A stretch of DNA of 64,000 nt from Pleomorphomonas koreensis DSM 23070 (lineage in GTDB: Bacteria > Pseudomonadota > Alphaproteobacteria > Rhizobiales > Pleomorphomonadaceae), in NCBI RefSeq assembly GCF_000425185.1, contig NZ_AULH01000011.1, positions 62,001 through 126,000 of the forward strand, read 5' to 3'. Below, piece after piece: positions 8,100 to 17,233 of this stretch. The notes under the pieces are model-generated. The model saw nothing but the letters and a program-made list of their open reading frames with translations. It had not been told where the DNA came from and made no database searches. A program made the position numbers and the translations under genes. Every line of letters begins with the position of its first letter. The stretch's first letter is position 1.

Positions 8100-8621
8100 T
8101 TATCGTAACCGCAATTCGCGATGAACCACGACAGGTGGAAACTCGACAAAGTCCACGAGATCGAAGACGACGGAAAAATCGAGCGTCTTGCTTTCCGCCC
8201 ACTTGATTGCGGCGGACTTCGCCGACTGCGGAACTCTCGTCGCAAGCGAGCAATGGGGAACCCATCGTCCGACGCGATAGTGCTCATCGCAGGCAAGCGG
8301 ATCGATATGGCTATGCAACGTCGCGTGGAGGTTCAGCAAGGCCTCGTTGGAGCAGGGCTTTGCCCACAGCACCAGCAGATCGTTGTCGAAATATCTGACG
8401 CCCTCGAAAGTTACCCGCAATGAATCCTGCGACGAGAATACCTCGGCTATGATCGCTCCAAACTCTCCCGGATATTCCGGAAAGACCGCAAGCGTCAGAT
8501 GCGGCGGGTAGTTCAATTCCCGCATCGAGCCGACAGGCTCGAAGACGCTCGCCTCATCCCACATCCTGACGATGTTGGCGGCCGTAACGCCGGCGCTTTT
8601 CACACTGATCGCATAAGGCAT
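8100..8621 (-). CDS. 2H phosphoesterase superfamily protein (2'-5' RNA ligase-like)
   Basis: 173 residues. The two HxS/TxL motifs that define the 2H phosphoesterase / LigT fold are present: PPHLTLAVF (His41) and WVPHCSLA (His123). Family members act on 2',3'-cyclic phosphates or 2'-5' bonds in RNA and nucleotides; the substrate here is unknown. Convergent with the P-loop kinase gene, with 16 bases between the two ends. Confidence 0.82.
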   Translation of the reverse strand: MPYAISVKSAGVTAANIVRMWDEASVFEPVGSMRELNYPPHLTLAVFPEYPGEFGAIIAEVFSSQDSLRVTFEGVRYFDNDLLVLWAKPCSNEALLNLHATLHSHIDPLACDEHYRVGRWVPHCSLATRVPQSAKSAAIKWAESKTLDFSVVFDLVDFVEFPPVVVHRELRLR

Positions 8622-8937
8622 CTGTTGGACCGATCATCCATGGCCATCTAAACTTATCGCCATCTGGCGATCTGGGTAAACTGTCCTCTTCAGGCCGAAA
8701 GCGGCCGACGAGAATGACCAGCGCATCAAGAGGCGAGACCGCCGCATTCCAAACCGGCCCGCCTACGGCCAGCCACATCACCCATTCGCATAATAGATAT
8801 TATGGAACCTAAAGGCATTGGGGGGAATGTCGGGAATTCGGCGTTCCCTCGGATAGTTCGGCATTGGCTCAGACAAGGAAGCCGGAGATGGTCTCCCGGC
8901 CACCGTAAAGCCGGTGCTCGCCGAAGCGGTCTTCCGA
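8622..8937. other. Intergenic region with AT-rich palindrome
   Basis: 316 bases between the 5' end of the 2H gene and the 3' end of the GNAT gene. It contains a perfect palindrome CATAATA-GA-TATTATG at 8789-8804 and a short hairpin GGGAA-7-TTCCC at 8832-8848. No gene is recognisable; open frames here are antisense to, or overlap, the GNAT gene. The AT-rich palindrome could be a protein-binding site, but no promoter is clear. Confidence 0.5.
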
Positions 8938-9462
8938 TCACTGCGCCGCGACGATCCTCGGATCGAGGCGCGCCATCAGCACGACGTCGCGATAGTCGTC
9001 CGGGCCGAGATATCGGGCCGCGCGCATCACGCCCTCGCGGACGAAGCCGGTCTTCTCGTAAAGCGCCATGGCCCGGAGATTGTCGGCGAACACCGTGAGT
9101 TCGATGCGCCGGAAATGGCGTTGATCGGCGGCGGCGATGGCTGCATCGAGCAGCGCCTTGCCGAGACCCCGGCCGCGATAATCCGGCAGCAATCCGATGC
9201 CCAGCACGCCGGCGTGCGCCTCGGTCTCCAGGTCGTGCCGGCAGATGTCGCACCAGCCGACGACCTCGTCGCCGAGGACCGCCGCCAGATGCACATTGCC
9301 GGCCGCCAGACCGTTACGCAGGAACGCGAGGCTGGCGTTCATCGGAAACGCGTCGACGACCCGCAGATAGCGGCGCTCGCGCGCCACCACGCCAACCACC
9401 CGGTTGAAGCCTTCCGCGTCTTCGATCGACATCGGACGTATGACGACGCCATCCCCAGCCAT
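8938..9462 (-). CDS. GNAT-family N-acetyltransferase
   Basis: 174 residues with the GCN5-related acetyltransferase fold: N-terminal VIRPMSIEDAEGFNRV, motif A LGIGLLPDYRGRGLGKALLDAAI (acetyl-CoA pyrophosphate loop RGRGLG), and motif B NLRAMALYEKTGFVREGV. This resembles the RimI/PhnO-like group but the acceptor is unknown. A TATAAT hexamer lies 33 bases upstream of the ATG. Confidence 0.87.
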   Translation of the reverse strand: MAGDGVVIRPMSIEDAEGFNRVVGVVARERRYLRVVDAFPMNASLAFLRNGLAAGNVHLAAVLGDEVVGWCDICRHDLETEAHAGVLGIGLLPDYRGRGLGKALLDAAIAAADQRHFRRIELTVFADNLRAMALYEKTGFVREGVMRAARYLGPDDYRDVVLMARLDPRIVAAQ

Positions 9463-9494
9463 TTTTGATCTCGAAAAAACAATTATTTCAATAG

Positions 9495-9521
9495 ATTATA
9501 CTGTTTTCTTGAGAGTAGCAA
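9495..9521 (-). promoter_or_regulatory. Possible promoter of the GNAT gene
   Basis: On the minus strand, a perfect TATAAT (complement of 9495-9500) with a TTGCTA-like -35 (complement of 9516-9521) at a short 15-base spacing, in an AT-rich stretch between the chemoreceptor 3' end and the GNAT start. The -10 is good and the spacing is suboptimal. Confidence 0.4.
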
Positions 9522-9610
9522 CAGCAAGCTGGCCTGTCCTGGAAAGACGAAACGCGCCCCCGATCCACTCGGAAGCGCGTTCCAACCCAGTCTGCAAACG
9601 TGTCCGCCGG

Positions 9611-11569
9611 TCAGCCGGCCGTACCGTCCCTCAGCACGTCGAGGAACACGTCGATCTCCTCGCGCAGCCGCTTGGCCTCGTCGTGCAGGGCCGAGGATGC
9701 GGTCAGCACGTCGCCCGCCGACGAGCGCGTCATGTCGATGGCCTGCGTGGCGCTGGAAACGCTGCTGGCAAGCTGGCTGGTGCCGGACGCCACCGTCTGC
9801 GTGGTGCGGGAGATCTCCTGCGTTGCCGCTGACTGCTGCCGCACGGCCGAGGAAATCGAGTTGGTGGCGGCGAGAACCTGCTCCATGGCCGCCGCGACGC
9901 CGCGGATGGAATGGACCGCCTGCCTGGTGGACGACTGGATGGCCGAGATTTCGCTGGAAATCTCCTCGGTCGCCTTGGCGGTCTGGCTGGCCAGTTGCTT
10001 CACCTCGCTGGCCACCACGGCGAAGCCCTTGCCGGCGTCGCCGGCCCGCGCCGCCTCGATCGTCGCGTTGAGCGCCAGGAGGTTGGTCTGGTCGGCGATG
10101 CCCTTGATCAGGCCGATGACGTTGCCGATCTTCTGGCTGGCCGCGTCGAGGGCGTCGATTTCCCGCGCCGATTCCTCGGTCATCCGGCCGGTTTCCATGA
10201 CGATGCCATTGGTCTCCTGCACCTGGCGCGAGATATCGCCGATCGACGCCGTCAACTCCTCGGAGGACGCCGCCACGGCCTCGATGTTGCCGAGCGTGCC
10301 GTGCGATGCCTCGGCGGCCGATTGGGCCTGCGACGAGGCGCTGCTCGCCGTGTCGGCCATGCCCTCGGCCGTCAGGCGCAGATGGGCCGACGTCTCGTCG
10401 ACGATGCCGAGCACCCTGTTGGCGATGTCGCGGAAATTGGCGACCGCCGCGTCGACGCGTCGACCCAGTTCCCGGCGGGCCTCCACCTCCTCGACGTTGA
10501 CGTCCTCAAGCCGCAAGCGCTCCTTGGTCGACTGCCGGAATGCGGCGACGGACTTCTCGATGGCGTCGATCTCGGAAATCACCGAGGCACGCTCGACGTC
10601 GACGCACTCCTCGCCGCGCACGAGGCTGCTGAGGCAGCCGGCGATCGACACCAGGGGCCTGGCGATCATCCGGTCGAGGAAGAAGGCGCAGGCCACCACG
10701 GACAGCAGGATGACCACTCCGCAAACCAGCGCGAAGCGCAGGATGATGGAGGACTGGAGATCGTCGATCCCGGCGCGGTCGATGCCGACCGCCACGACGC
10801 CGATCGCCTTGCCGCTGGCGTCCTTCAGCGCCGCGTAGGACACCTCCAGCGTCCCGTCGCCAACCTCCTGACGGTTAACGACGGCATTCGCTCCGAGAGC
10901 CGCCTTCAGGTCGTCGGCCGAAGCCGAGAAGCCGGCCGGAAAACTGGTTGCCGCCGGCTCGGGGCTCTCTGCCCCGAGATAGACGGCAACGAAGCTGCCG
11001 CCGGTGCCCGCCAGCCTGTCGATGAACTTCTGGTCGAAACCGAAGCCGAATTCGACCGTCCCCACCGGGCCGCCCTCGCCCCGCACCGGCACCACGCCGC
11101 GAATGCCGACGCCCGCCACGCCGGATTCGATGCCGGCCACCGTCTTGCCGGACCTGTTGGCCTCGACGACCAGCGGACGGATCTGCGTCAGGTCGTCGCC
11201 GAATTTCTCAGGCTTGTGCAACCGCAGAAAGGATGTCGCCGATGGTTCGTGGAAATGGAACTGGTCGACGCCCTCCGGCTGGATGGCCTTGTAAGCATCC
11301 TGCAACTCGGCCAGCAGCCCTGCCCTGTCCCGCGCGGCGAACAGATGCCGGACGGAGCCGAGGCCGGCCGTGAACTCCGCCAGCGTCCGACTGGCGGCAA
11401 TTTCCATCGAAATGGCACCCCTGATGCGATCCTGCTCGGCGGCCAGCCGGTCGGTCAGATTGCGGCTGGTGATCGAACCGGCAATCCACCAGCTCGCATA
11501 GATGCAAAGGGCCGCGCACAGAATGGCGGCGCTCGAAAGACCGAGCGCCAGAATCGACCGCAGACGCAA
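9611..11569 (-). CDS. Methyl-accepting chemotaxis protein with periplasmic Cache-type sensor
   Basis: 652 residues. Membrane helix 1 (about 8-33), a periplasmic sensor of about 240 residues with the double-Cache pattern [15 protein letters not shown] followed by KFGDDL, membrane helix 2 (about 277-299), a HAMP linker, then the cytoplasmic signalling coiled coil with the hairpin tip [18 protein letters not shown]. It senses an extracellular ligand and controls CheA; the ligand is unknown. The start is TTG behind GGGGGTCC; the nearby ATG is in another frame. No che genes are adjacent, so it is an orphan receptor. Confidence 0.93.
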   Translation of the reverse strand: MRLRSILALGLSSAAILCAALCIYASWWIAGSITSRNLTDRLAAEQDRIRGAISMEIAASRTLAEFTAGLGSVRHLFAARDRAGLLAELQDAYKAIQPEGVDQFHFHEPSATSFLRLHKPEKFGDDLTQIRPLVVEANRSGKTVAGIESGVAGVGIRGVVPVRGEGGPVGTVEFGFGFDQKFIDRLAGTGGSFVAVYLGAESPEPAATSFPAGFSASADDLKAALGANAVVNRQEVGDGTLEVSYAALKDASGKAIGVVAVGIDRAGIDDLQSSIILRFALVCGVVILLSVVACAFFLDRMIARPLVSIAGCLSSLVRGEECVDVERASVISEIDAIEKSVAAFRQSTKERLRLEDVNVEEVEARRELGRRVDAAVANFRDIANRVLGIVDETSAHLRLTAEGMADTASSASSQAQSAAEASHGTLGNIEAVAASSEELTASIGDISRQVQETNGIVMETGRMTEESAREIDALDAASQKIGNVIGLIKGIADQTNLLALNATIEAARAGDAGKGFAVVASEVKQLASQTAKATEEISSEISAIQSSTRQAVHSIRGVAAAMEQVLAATNSISSAVRQQSAATQEISRTTQTVASGTSQLASSVSSATQAIDMTRSSAGDVLTASSALHDEAKRLREEIDVFLDVLRDGTAG

Positions 11570-11862
11570 GATGGACCCCCATTAGCAGAATCTAATATGA
11601 TCATATTGACGAGGGTCACTGTTAAATTTCTCTATATAAAATGCTACCCACGCGACAAATTCTCATTGCTATTTATCAATCAATTCAGATTGTTTATCAG
11701 GTATTTATATGTGCATCACTCAACATTTCGCTTTCGCTCAACGAATGCTTGCAACCATACCGTAAAGCCCTTAGGTAGATAACCGGGTTACGGTACGACG
11801 ACCTGAGCTTTTCCCAAAGCCGTTCGTGCGCCCGTCGGCCAGTCTGGAACCTGGAGATCAGC

Positions 11863-12450
11863 ATGGCGGTGAACTGGAAGCCGATCGGCCTGTTGCTCGT
11901 CGGCGCACTGGTCCTACAGGCAGTGGTGCTGCATTTGATGGGGCAGCCGGCCATCTGCGCCTGCGGCAGCGTGCGGCTGTGGGCCGGTACCGTACTCGGC
12001 CCGGAGAATTCGCAGCAGATCACCGACTGGTACACGCCGTCGCACGTCATCCACGGCCTGCTGTTCTACGCGCTCGGCTGGCTGCTGCTGCGAGGCCGGC
12101 CGCTTCTCGCCCTCGCCCTGGCGCTCGGCATCGAGATTGGCTGGGAGCTTGTCGAGAACTCGCCGCTGGTGATCGAACGCTATCGGGAGCAGGCGCTCGC
12201 CGAAGGCTATTCCGGCGATAGCATCCTCAACTCGCTCTGCGACACCACGGCCATGCTGATCGGCTACTGGCTGGCCTCCCGGCTGCCGGTGCGGGCCAGC
12301 GTGGCGCTGGCGCTCGCCGCCGAGCTGTTCACCGCCGTGATGATCCGCGACAACCTGACGCTCAACGTCGTCCAGCTCCTCGCCCCCAGCAGGGCCATTT
12401 CCGCCTGGCAGGCCGAAGGCGGCCTCTACGGCGCGCCGACCGTCGAGTGA
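11863..12450 (+). CDS. DUF2585 (UPF0314) family membrane protein
   Basis: 195 residues with four or five hydrophobic segments. It matches the DUF2585 family found mainly in Rhizobiales: the conserved stretch TDWYTPSHVIHGLLFY, then GIEIGWELVENSPLVIERYR and DSILNSLCDTTAMLIGYW. Function is unknown. A TGGAGATC Shine-Dalgarno supports the ATG. It is followed by purC 136 bases downstream. Confidence 0.87.
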   Translation: MAVNWKPIGLLLVGALVLQAVVLHLMGQPAICACGSVRLWAGTVLGPENSQQITDWYTPSHVIHGLLFYALGWLLLRGRPLLALALALGIEIGWELVENSPLVIERYREQALAEGYSGDSILNSLCDTTAMLIGYWLASRLPVRASVALALAAELFTAVMIRDNLTLNVVQLLAPSRAISAWQAEGGLYGAPTVE

Positions 12451-12586
12451 CGGCCCCTTGCCCTGCCCGCCGTCTTGAATCGAATCAGAAAGCCGCCGGC
12501 CGCAAGTTCGGCTTACACTTCCTGCCGCGATGTTTTATGGAGCCAGCAGCCGCCGCGCCGCGGCCCCGCCCGTCAAGGAGGCACCG

Positions 12587-13543
12587 ATGGCCCTCGACCG
12601 CGTTCTCTCCGAAGCCTTCATTCCCGAGCTGCCCAATTACTACAAGGGCAAGGTCCGCGAGAACTACGACCTGCCGGACGGCACCCGCGTCATCATCGCC
12701 ACCGACCGTCTCAGCGCCTTCGACCGGGTGCTGGCGGCCATCCCCTTCAAGGGACAGGTGCTGACCCAAACGGCTCGTTTCTGGTTCGACGCCACCGCCG
12801 ACATCTGCCCCAACCACGTCCTTGCCTATCCGGACCCCAATGTGGTGATCGGTCGCCGGCTCGACATCCTGCCGGTCGAGGTGATCGTGCGCGGCTATCT
12901 CGCCGGCACCACTAGCACGTCGGTGCTGACCAAATACCGGGCCGGCGAGCGCACCATGTATGGCCTGACGCTGCCCGAGGGCCTGTTCGACAACGAGAAA
13001 CTGCCCAGGCCCATCCTGACGCCGACCAGCAAGGCTTTCGACGGCGGTCACGACGAGCCGCTGAGCGGCGACGATATCCTCGCCAAGAAGCTGCTGACCG
13101 AAGAAGAATGGGCCACCGTCTCCGACTATGCGTTGCGGCTTTATGCGCGCGGCACCCATCTTGCCGCCGAGCACGGCCTGATCCTCGCCGACACCAAATA
13201 CGAGTTCGGCCGCGACAGGGAGGGCAACATCGTACTGGCCGACGAGATCCACACTCCCGATTCGAGCCGCTACTGGATCGCCGCCGCCTATGACGAGGAT
13301 TTCGCCGCCGGCCGCCGGCCGCGGAGCTTCGACAAGGATTTCATCCGCGCCTGGGTGGGCGAGCGCTGCGATCCCTACAAGGATCCCATCCCGGTCATCC
13401 CCGAAAGCCTGATCGCCGAGACCTCCAGGGTCTACATCTCGGCCTACGAGGCGATCACCGGCCAGGCTTTCGTGCCCGACCTGACGGGGGCGACGCCGCT
13501 CGACCGGGTACGGGCCAACCTCGAGTCCTATTTCAAGCGCTAG
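12587..13543 (+). CDS. purC: Phosphoribosylaminoimidazolesuccinocarboxamide synthase, long form
   Basis: SAICAR synthetase: ATP-dependent condensation of CAIR with aspartate in purine synthesis. 318 residues, the longer ADE1-like form rather than the roughly 240-residue PurC that many bacteria encode with purS/purQ. Conserved segments: [58 protein letters not shown]. The start at ATG 12587 is set by AAGGAGG 5 bases upstream; an in-frame upstream ATG (12530) has no ribosome site. Some Rhizobiales carry both forms, so a second purC elsewhere is likely. Confidence 0.92.
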   Translation: MALDRVLSEAFIPELPNYYKGKVRENYDLPDGTRVIIATDRLSAFDRVLAAIPFKGQVLTQTARFWFDATADICPNHVLAYPDPNVVIGRRLDILPVEVIVRGYLAGTTSTSVLTKYRAGERTMYGLTLPEGLFDNEKLPRPILTPTSKAFDGGHDEPLSGDDILAKKLLTEEEWATVSDYALRLYARGTHLAAEHGLILADTKYEFGRDREGNIVLADEIHTPDSSRYWIAAAYDEDFAAGRRPRSFDKDFIRAWVGERCDPYKDPIPVIPESLIAETSRVYISAYEAITGQAFVPDLTGATPLDRVRANLESYFKR

Positions 13544-13659
13544 CCAAGCGTGTGGTTTGCCGGCTCGGAAACATCCTGTGAACCACTTGCGGGTTATGCT
13601 GCGAAAAGTCAGGCAGGTCCGGCTCTTCGCCGGCCGAGCGTTGGGGCTGGGGCAGCATC

Positions 13660-14094
13660 ATGGGGCAGATCGCCGGCGAGGCAGCGCCGTTCGATGACAA
13701 TCCGGGATTGAGGAAGGCGCTCGACCAGCTGGAGCGGCTGACGTCGGTGCTGCGCAAGCCCGATGCCCCGCCTCGGACGCAGGACCCCGCCAATCCCGTC
13801 CACGCCCTTCAGGCCACCACCGAGGCCGCCTTCGCCGCACCACCGGCGTCGCCGGAGGCGGAGCCGGCAGCCGCCGCTCCATCCCGCCGGGCCAAGCCGG
13901 CGACCACGCCGGCGCCGACGCTGCTGTCCATGAAGCAGGCCTCGGCCATGACCACGCTCTCGGTGTCGTCGATCAAGCGAATGATGGCGGCCGGCACCTT
14001 CCCCAAGCCCGTGCGGCTCGGCGAAAGCCGCATCGCTTTCGTCGACACGGAAATCCACGCCTGGGTGCGCGCCCGCATCGCCGAGCGCGGCTGA
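13660..14094 (+). CDS. AlpA-like DNA-binding protein
   Basis: 144 residues. The N-terminal half is disordered and rich in Ala/Pro. The C-terminal about 60 residues form an AlpA/excisionase-type winged helix-turn-helix: LLSMKQASAMTTLSVSSIKR, then GTFPKPVRLGESRIAF, then a D-E-I-H-A-W helix. AlpA proteins usually regulate phage integrases or act as recombination directionality factors. Here no integrase or att site is visible nearby, so this could be a domesticated remnant. The extended N-terminal tail is unusual for a family normally 60-80 residues long. Confidence 0.75.
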   Translation: MGQIAGEAAPFDDNPGLRKALDQLERLTSVLRKPDAPPRTQDPANPVHALQATTEAAFAAPPASPEAEPAAAAPSRRAKPATTPAPTLLSMKQASAMTTLSVSSIKRMMAAGTFPKPVRLGESRIAFVDTEIHAWVRARIAERG

Positions 14095-14114
14095 CACGCT
14101 TCCAAGACCCGCCG

Positions 14115-14909
14115 TCAGGCGTTGCGGATCGCCTGCGTCACCGCTTCGGCGGCGCCGCGCACCAGCGCCGACAGGCCGTCGTGGCGATCCGGGGTGATCT
14201 GTTCGGCCTTGCCGATGGAGGCGACCGCGGCGACCACCCGGTTGCGACCATCGAATATCGGCGCCGCGATGCAGGCGGTATCCTCGAGGATTTCCCGGTC
14301 GTCGAACGCCCAGCCGCGCTGGCGCACCAGCTCCAGCTCCCGGTTGAGAGCATCCATCGAGGCGATGGATTGAGGCGTCGCCCGCGTCGCCCAATCGAGA
14401 TCGGCGATCAGCCGCTGCCGCTCCGCCTCGTCCAGGAAGGCCATCAGCGCCTTGCCGGCGGCCGTCCGGTGCAACGGCCATCGCCGGCCGTCGCCGCCGG
14501 TGCTGCGGGCGCCGCCCTGGGGGCTGGCACTGGCCAGCACCACGGCATGCCGCCCTTCGAAGGTGGTGATTTCACAGGGCAGGCACGATTGACCGGCCAG
14601 AAGGTCGAGCGGCCCGAGGGAAACGCGGTCGATGACGCGCTGCTGCGAGCCGAGGGCGCCAAGCTCGCAGACTTTGGAACCGAGGATGAAGCCGCCGTCG
14701 CTTTGCACCTGCAAGGCGCCGACGTCCGTCAGCGCCTTCAAGAGCTGGTGGGTTGTACTCTTCGGCAGGTCGAGGGTTCTTTGGATGGCCGAAAAAGGGA
14801 GCTTGCCGCGCCTTCCTACCAGATCGAGAATCAGCGTCGCCTTGCGCAGCGAGGGAACGGCGACCGCCCGACGCGAGGCGGAAACCCCTTTTTCATGCTC
14901 GCGGACCAT
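14115..14909 (-). CDS. IclR-family transcriptional regulator
   Basis: 264 residues: N-terminal winged helix-turn-helix (SLRKATLILDLVGRRGKLPF, then RTLDLPKSTTHQLLKALTDVG) and a C-terminal GAF-like effector domain (RTAAGKALMAFLDEAERQRL, then GWAFDDREILEDTACIAAPI). I chose ATG 14909, which has an AAGAGGA site upstream; the frame stays open much further but those residues are antisense to the transporter gene. Divergently arranged from the EamA-family exporter, 266 bases apart, so it probably regulates that gene. Confidence 0.9.
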   Translation of the reverse strand: MVREHEKGVSASRRAVAVPSLRKATLILDLVGRRGKLPFSAIQRTLDLPKSTTHQLLKALTDVGALQVQSDGGFILGSKVCELGALGSQQRVIDRVSLGPLDLLAGQSCLPCEITTFEGRHAVVLASASPQGGARSTGGDGRRWPLHRTAAGKALMAFLDEAERQRLIADLDWATRATPQSIASMDALNRELELVRQRGWAFDDREILEDTACIAAPIFDGRNRVVAAVASIGKAEQITPDRHDGLSALVRGAAEAVTQAIRNA

Positions 14910-15175
14910 GCCCGTCCTCTTGAGTTGTCGTCCGTTGCAAGCTTTACGACGTGCGGCGAATCCGGCCATCCGTGGCGACACGTGGATATGTATAAAAATC
15001 CGCATTTGTCCCGAGACAATGCCCAATAAAGTGAAGGAATTCGCTTGCGCCCTTGAACGACTCCCCGCAAAACCCCCAGACTCGGCGGGCCGTGGAGGCC
15101 GCGCCGTCGCGCCCTTTGCCGCTTTGCGAGGGCCGACCGGCCGATGGATTCGGCGGCCGGAGCCTGGAGCCGCCC

Positions 15176-16114
15176 ATGTCGACCTTGCCCGAAGCGTCCG
15201 GAGAGGCGCCCTCCCCACCCTCCAGCTCTCCGGAGCGGGTGCTGCTCGCCATCCTGCTGGTCGTCGGCTCGACGATCTTCTTCGCCGGCGGCGACATCGG
15301 CGCCAAGCTGATGAAAGAGACGGCGCCGGCGCCGCTGGCCACCTGGTTCCGCTATTTCGTGTTCTTCCTGGTGGCGATGCCATGGGCGCTGTCGTCGCGC
15401 GGGCTTTCGGCCTTCCGGCCGGCCAGCTACCGGCTGCAGATCGCCCGCGGCCTTTCCGCCGTCGCTTCGACGAGCTTCTTCATCCTCGGCCTCGCCTATC
15501 TCGACGTGCCCTCGGCCACCACCATCCACTTCATCTCGCCGATCATCGTCATGGTGCTGTCGATCTTCGTGCTCGGCGAGACGGTCGGTATCCGCCGCTG
15601 GCTGTCGGCGGCGGTCGGTTTCACCGGCGTGCTGCTGATCGTCCGGCCGGGCACCGCCAGCTTCCAGCTGGCCGCCCTGCTGCCGCTCGGCTCGGCGACG
15701 GCCTGGGCATTCGGCGCCCTGTTCACGCGCCTGATGAAGAACGAGCCGACCGAGGTCACCTTCATGTGGACCGGCATCATCGGCCTCGGCGTATCGACGC
15801 TTCTGGTGCTGCCGGTGTTCCATGTGCCGACCGGCCGCGAACTGGCCTATGGCATCGGCGGCTCGCTCAGCTTCACCATCGCCCACCTGCTGTTCATTTC
15901 AGGCCTCAAGCTGGCGCCGCTGTCCGTCCTGGCGCCGATCACCTACGTGCAGTTGGTGTCGGCTGGTGTTCTCTCCTATCTGTTCTTCGGCGATTTCCCG
16001 AGCTATTATACGCTGATGGGCATGGGCTTGATCGCGGCGTCCGGCCTCTACTCGGCGCACCGCGAGCGAGTCCGGCACAAGACGCCGGCGATGCCGGCGC
16101 CCCCCGCCCAATAG
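15176..16114 (+). CDS. DMT-superfamily transporter with EamA domains
   Basis: 312 residues with ten predicted membrane helices in two EamA halves, the second starting around FQLAALLPLGSATAWAFGAL. Family members export metabolites such as amino acids or exchange nucleotide-sugars. The ATG at 15176 has TGGAG 6 bases upstream. An in-frame TTG at 15053 would add 41 low-complexity residues and is less likely. It lies divergent from the IclR regulator, its likely controller. Substrate unknown. Confidence 0.88.
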   Translation: MSTLPEASGEAPSPPSSSPERVLLAILLVVGSTIFFAGGDIGAKLMKETAPAPLATWFRYFVFFLVAMPWALSSRGLSAFRPASYRLQIARGLSAVASTSFFILGLAYLDVPSATTIHFISPIIVMVLSIFVLGETVGIRRWLSAAVGFTGVLLIVRPGTASFQLAALLPLGSATAWAFGALFTRLMKNEPTEVTFMWTGIIGLGVSTLLVLPVFHVPTGRELAYGIGGSLSFTIAHLLFISGLKLAPLSVLAPITYVQLVSAGVLSYLFFGDFPSYYTLMGMGLIAASGLYSAHRERVRHKTPAMPAPPAQ

Positions 16115-16148
16115 GCGCCGGGCGCCTCCCCGTCGCACGGAACCAACC

Positions 16149-16176
16149 GCCGCAAACATCGTTTCCTGTTTGCGGC
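16149..16176 (+). terminator. Hairpin after the EamA transporter gene
   Basis: Perfect 10-base arms GCCGCAAACA (16149-16158) and TGTTTGCGGC (16167-16176) with an 8-base loop, 35 bases after the stop codon. There is no following T-run, so it may stabilise the 3' end rather than terminate by itself. Confidence 0.45.
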
Positions 16177-16237
16177 GCTGGTGGACCGCGGTTCTTCGGT
16201 GCTTTCAATGAGTTCATCGAGCGATAGGAGAACGCCC

Positions 16238-16495
16238 ATGAGGAAATCATCCATCATCTGGATCATCATTGCCGTCATCGTGGTGATCGGCGCCATTATC
16301 TATTTCTCCGGCAGCAAGACGACCCCGCCGCCGCCGCCGCCCGCCACCTCGACCGCGCCCGCGGCTCCTGCCGCGCCGGCCCCGGCCGAACCGGCTGCGC
16401 CCGCGACGCCCGCTCCGGCCGCGCCTGCTCCGGCGACCCCGGCTCCTGCCGAGCCCGCGACGCCGTCGACGCCGGCTGCTCCGACCACGCCGTAA
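16238..16495 (+). CDS. Small membrane-anchored Ala/Pro-rich protein
   Basis: 85 residues: a single N-terminal hydrophobic helix (about 5-24, IIWIIIAVIVVIGAIIYF) and then a tail made almost wholly of Ala, Pro and Thr with a few Glu, in imperfect PA(P/T)A repeats starting with a run of six prolines. Probably a bitopic membrane protein with an extended periplasmic Pro/Ala tail. A TAGGAG Shine-Dalgarno precedes the ATG. No function can be inferred. Confidence 0.65.
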   Translation: MRKSSIIWIIIAVIVVIGAIIYFSGSKTTPPPPPPATSTAPAAPAAPAPAEPAAPATPAPAAPAPATPAPAEPATPSTPAAPTTP

Positions 16496-16520
16496 CGCGG
16501 CGACAACCCGTCAGAAACGC

Positions 16521-16546
16521 GATCGGCGCCCGAAGGGGCGCCGATC
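16521..16546. terminator. Bidirectional hairpin between convergent small genes
   Basis: Perfect 10-base arms GATCGGCGCC and GGCGCCGATC with loop CGAAGG, midway between the stop of the Ala/Pro-rich gene (16495) and the stop of the convergent hypothetical gene (16570). A strong stem with no long U-tract on either side. Confidence 0.6.
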
Positions 16547-16569
16547 CTGCATTTACCGGATCGCTTGGC

Positions 16570-16998
16570 TCAGACCTTCTGGTCGAACACCGCGCTGCGC
16601 GGCGTGCCGCCGGTGCCTCCCCATGCCTCGATCATTGCCTGAAGGCGGAGAGCGAATTCCTGATTGTCCTGGACAACGGAGGCATTGGCCGGCGAGTCGG
16701 CCGTCTCGGCCTTCGCCGAAGCCTTGCCGTCCTCGGCCGAGAACAGATCGAAGCCGGATACCTCGTCGCGCGGGCTGGCCTTGATCGTGTTGGCCGCCGT
16801 CAGCGCATTGGAGGACGCCGCCTCGCCCTTCGGCTTGTCGGCCGAAGCGTCGACGGAGCGACCGTCCGTCTTCTCGGCCATCTTCACCGCCTTGGCGGCG
16901 GCAAGATCGGTGGCCGTCGACTGGCTTTGCTCGCTCGGCGCTTTCGGCACCGGCGAGGTCACGCCGGCCAGTACCGGCTTCGCGCTCCCGATATCCAT
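16570..16998 (-). CDS. Hypothetical protein, disordered
   Basis: 142 residues, rich in Ala, Ser, Lys, Asp and Glu, with no signal peptide or membrane helix. A short predicted helix near the C-terminus (NQEFALRLQAMIEAWGG) is the only ordered-looking part. The composition resembles a soluble disordered adaptor or secreted linker protein, but I recognise no family. It is convergent with the Ala/Pro-rich gene and is closed by the hairpin at 16521-16546. Coding status is supported by frame length and isolation rather than homology. Confidence 0.55.
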   Translation of the reverse strand: MDIGSAKPVLAGVTSPVPKAPSEQSQSTATDLAAAKAVKMAEKTDGRSVDASADKPKGEAASSNALTAANTIKASPRDEVSGFDLFSAEDGKASAKAETADSPANASVVQDNQEFALRLQAMIEAWGGTGGTPRSAVFDQKV

Positions 16999-17143
16999 GC
17001 CCTGTCCTTTCGAGACGGAGTCCGAGGGATCCGGATCTTCAAAAGAAGGGTACGCGCGAGATTTGAAGGTCCCGTTTCAACAATCGTTAAAGTTCTAGCA
17101 ACCTCTCATAACCGGGAGGTGTTGAGAGTGACTCCCCGGTATT

Positions 17144-17231
17144 CCGCTTGCCGATTTCTCGTGCCGCGGATGCAGATGAGAAATCGGCAATGGCCTCAAT
17201 GAGCGGATGCGTCGGCATCTCCGCGAATTGG
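17144..17231. repeat. Palindromic repeat family 1, copy 1
   Basis: About 85 bases shared with 24090-24178. The core is a perfect 13-base inverted repeat TTGCCGATTTCTC (17148-17160) / GAGAAATCGGCAA (17178-17190) around a 17-base loop. A conserved flank ATGGCCTCAATGAGCGGATG follows. The element abuts the stop codon of the TPP-enzyme gene (17234). It looks like an interspersed REP-type element. Confidence 0.75.
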
Positions 17232-17233
17232 CA

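Noticed and set aside
16238-16495. Ala/Pro-rich protein as an artefact of GC-rich sequence
   Set aside because: Kept at moderate confidence because it has a Shine-Dalgarno, a clean membrane helix and a terminator-like hairpin after it.
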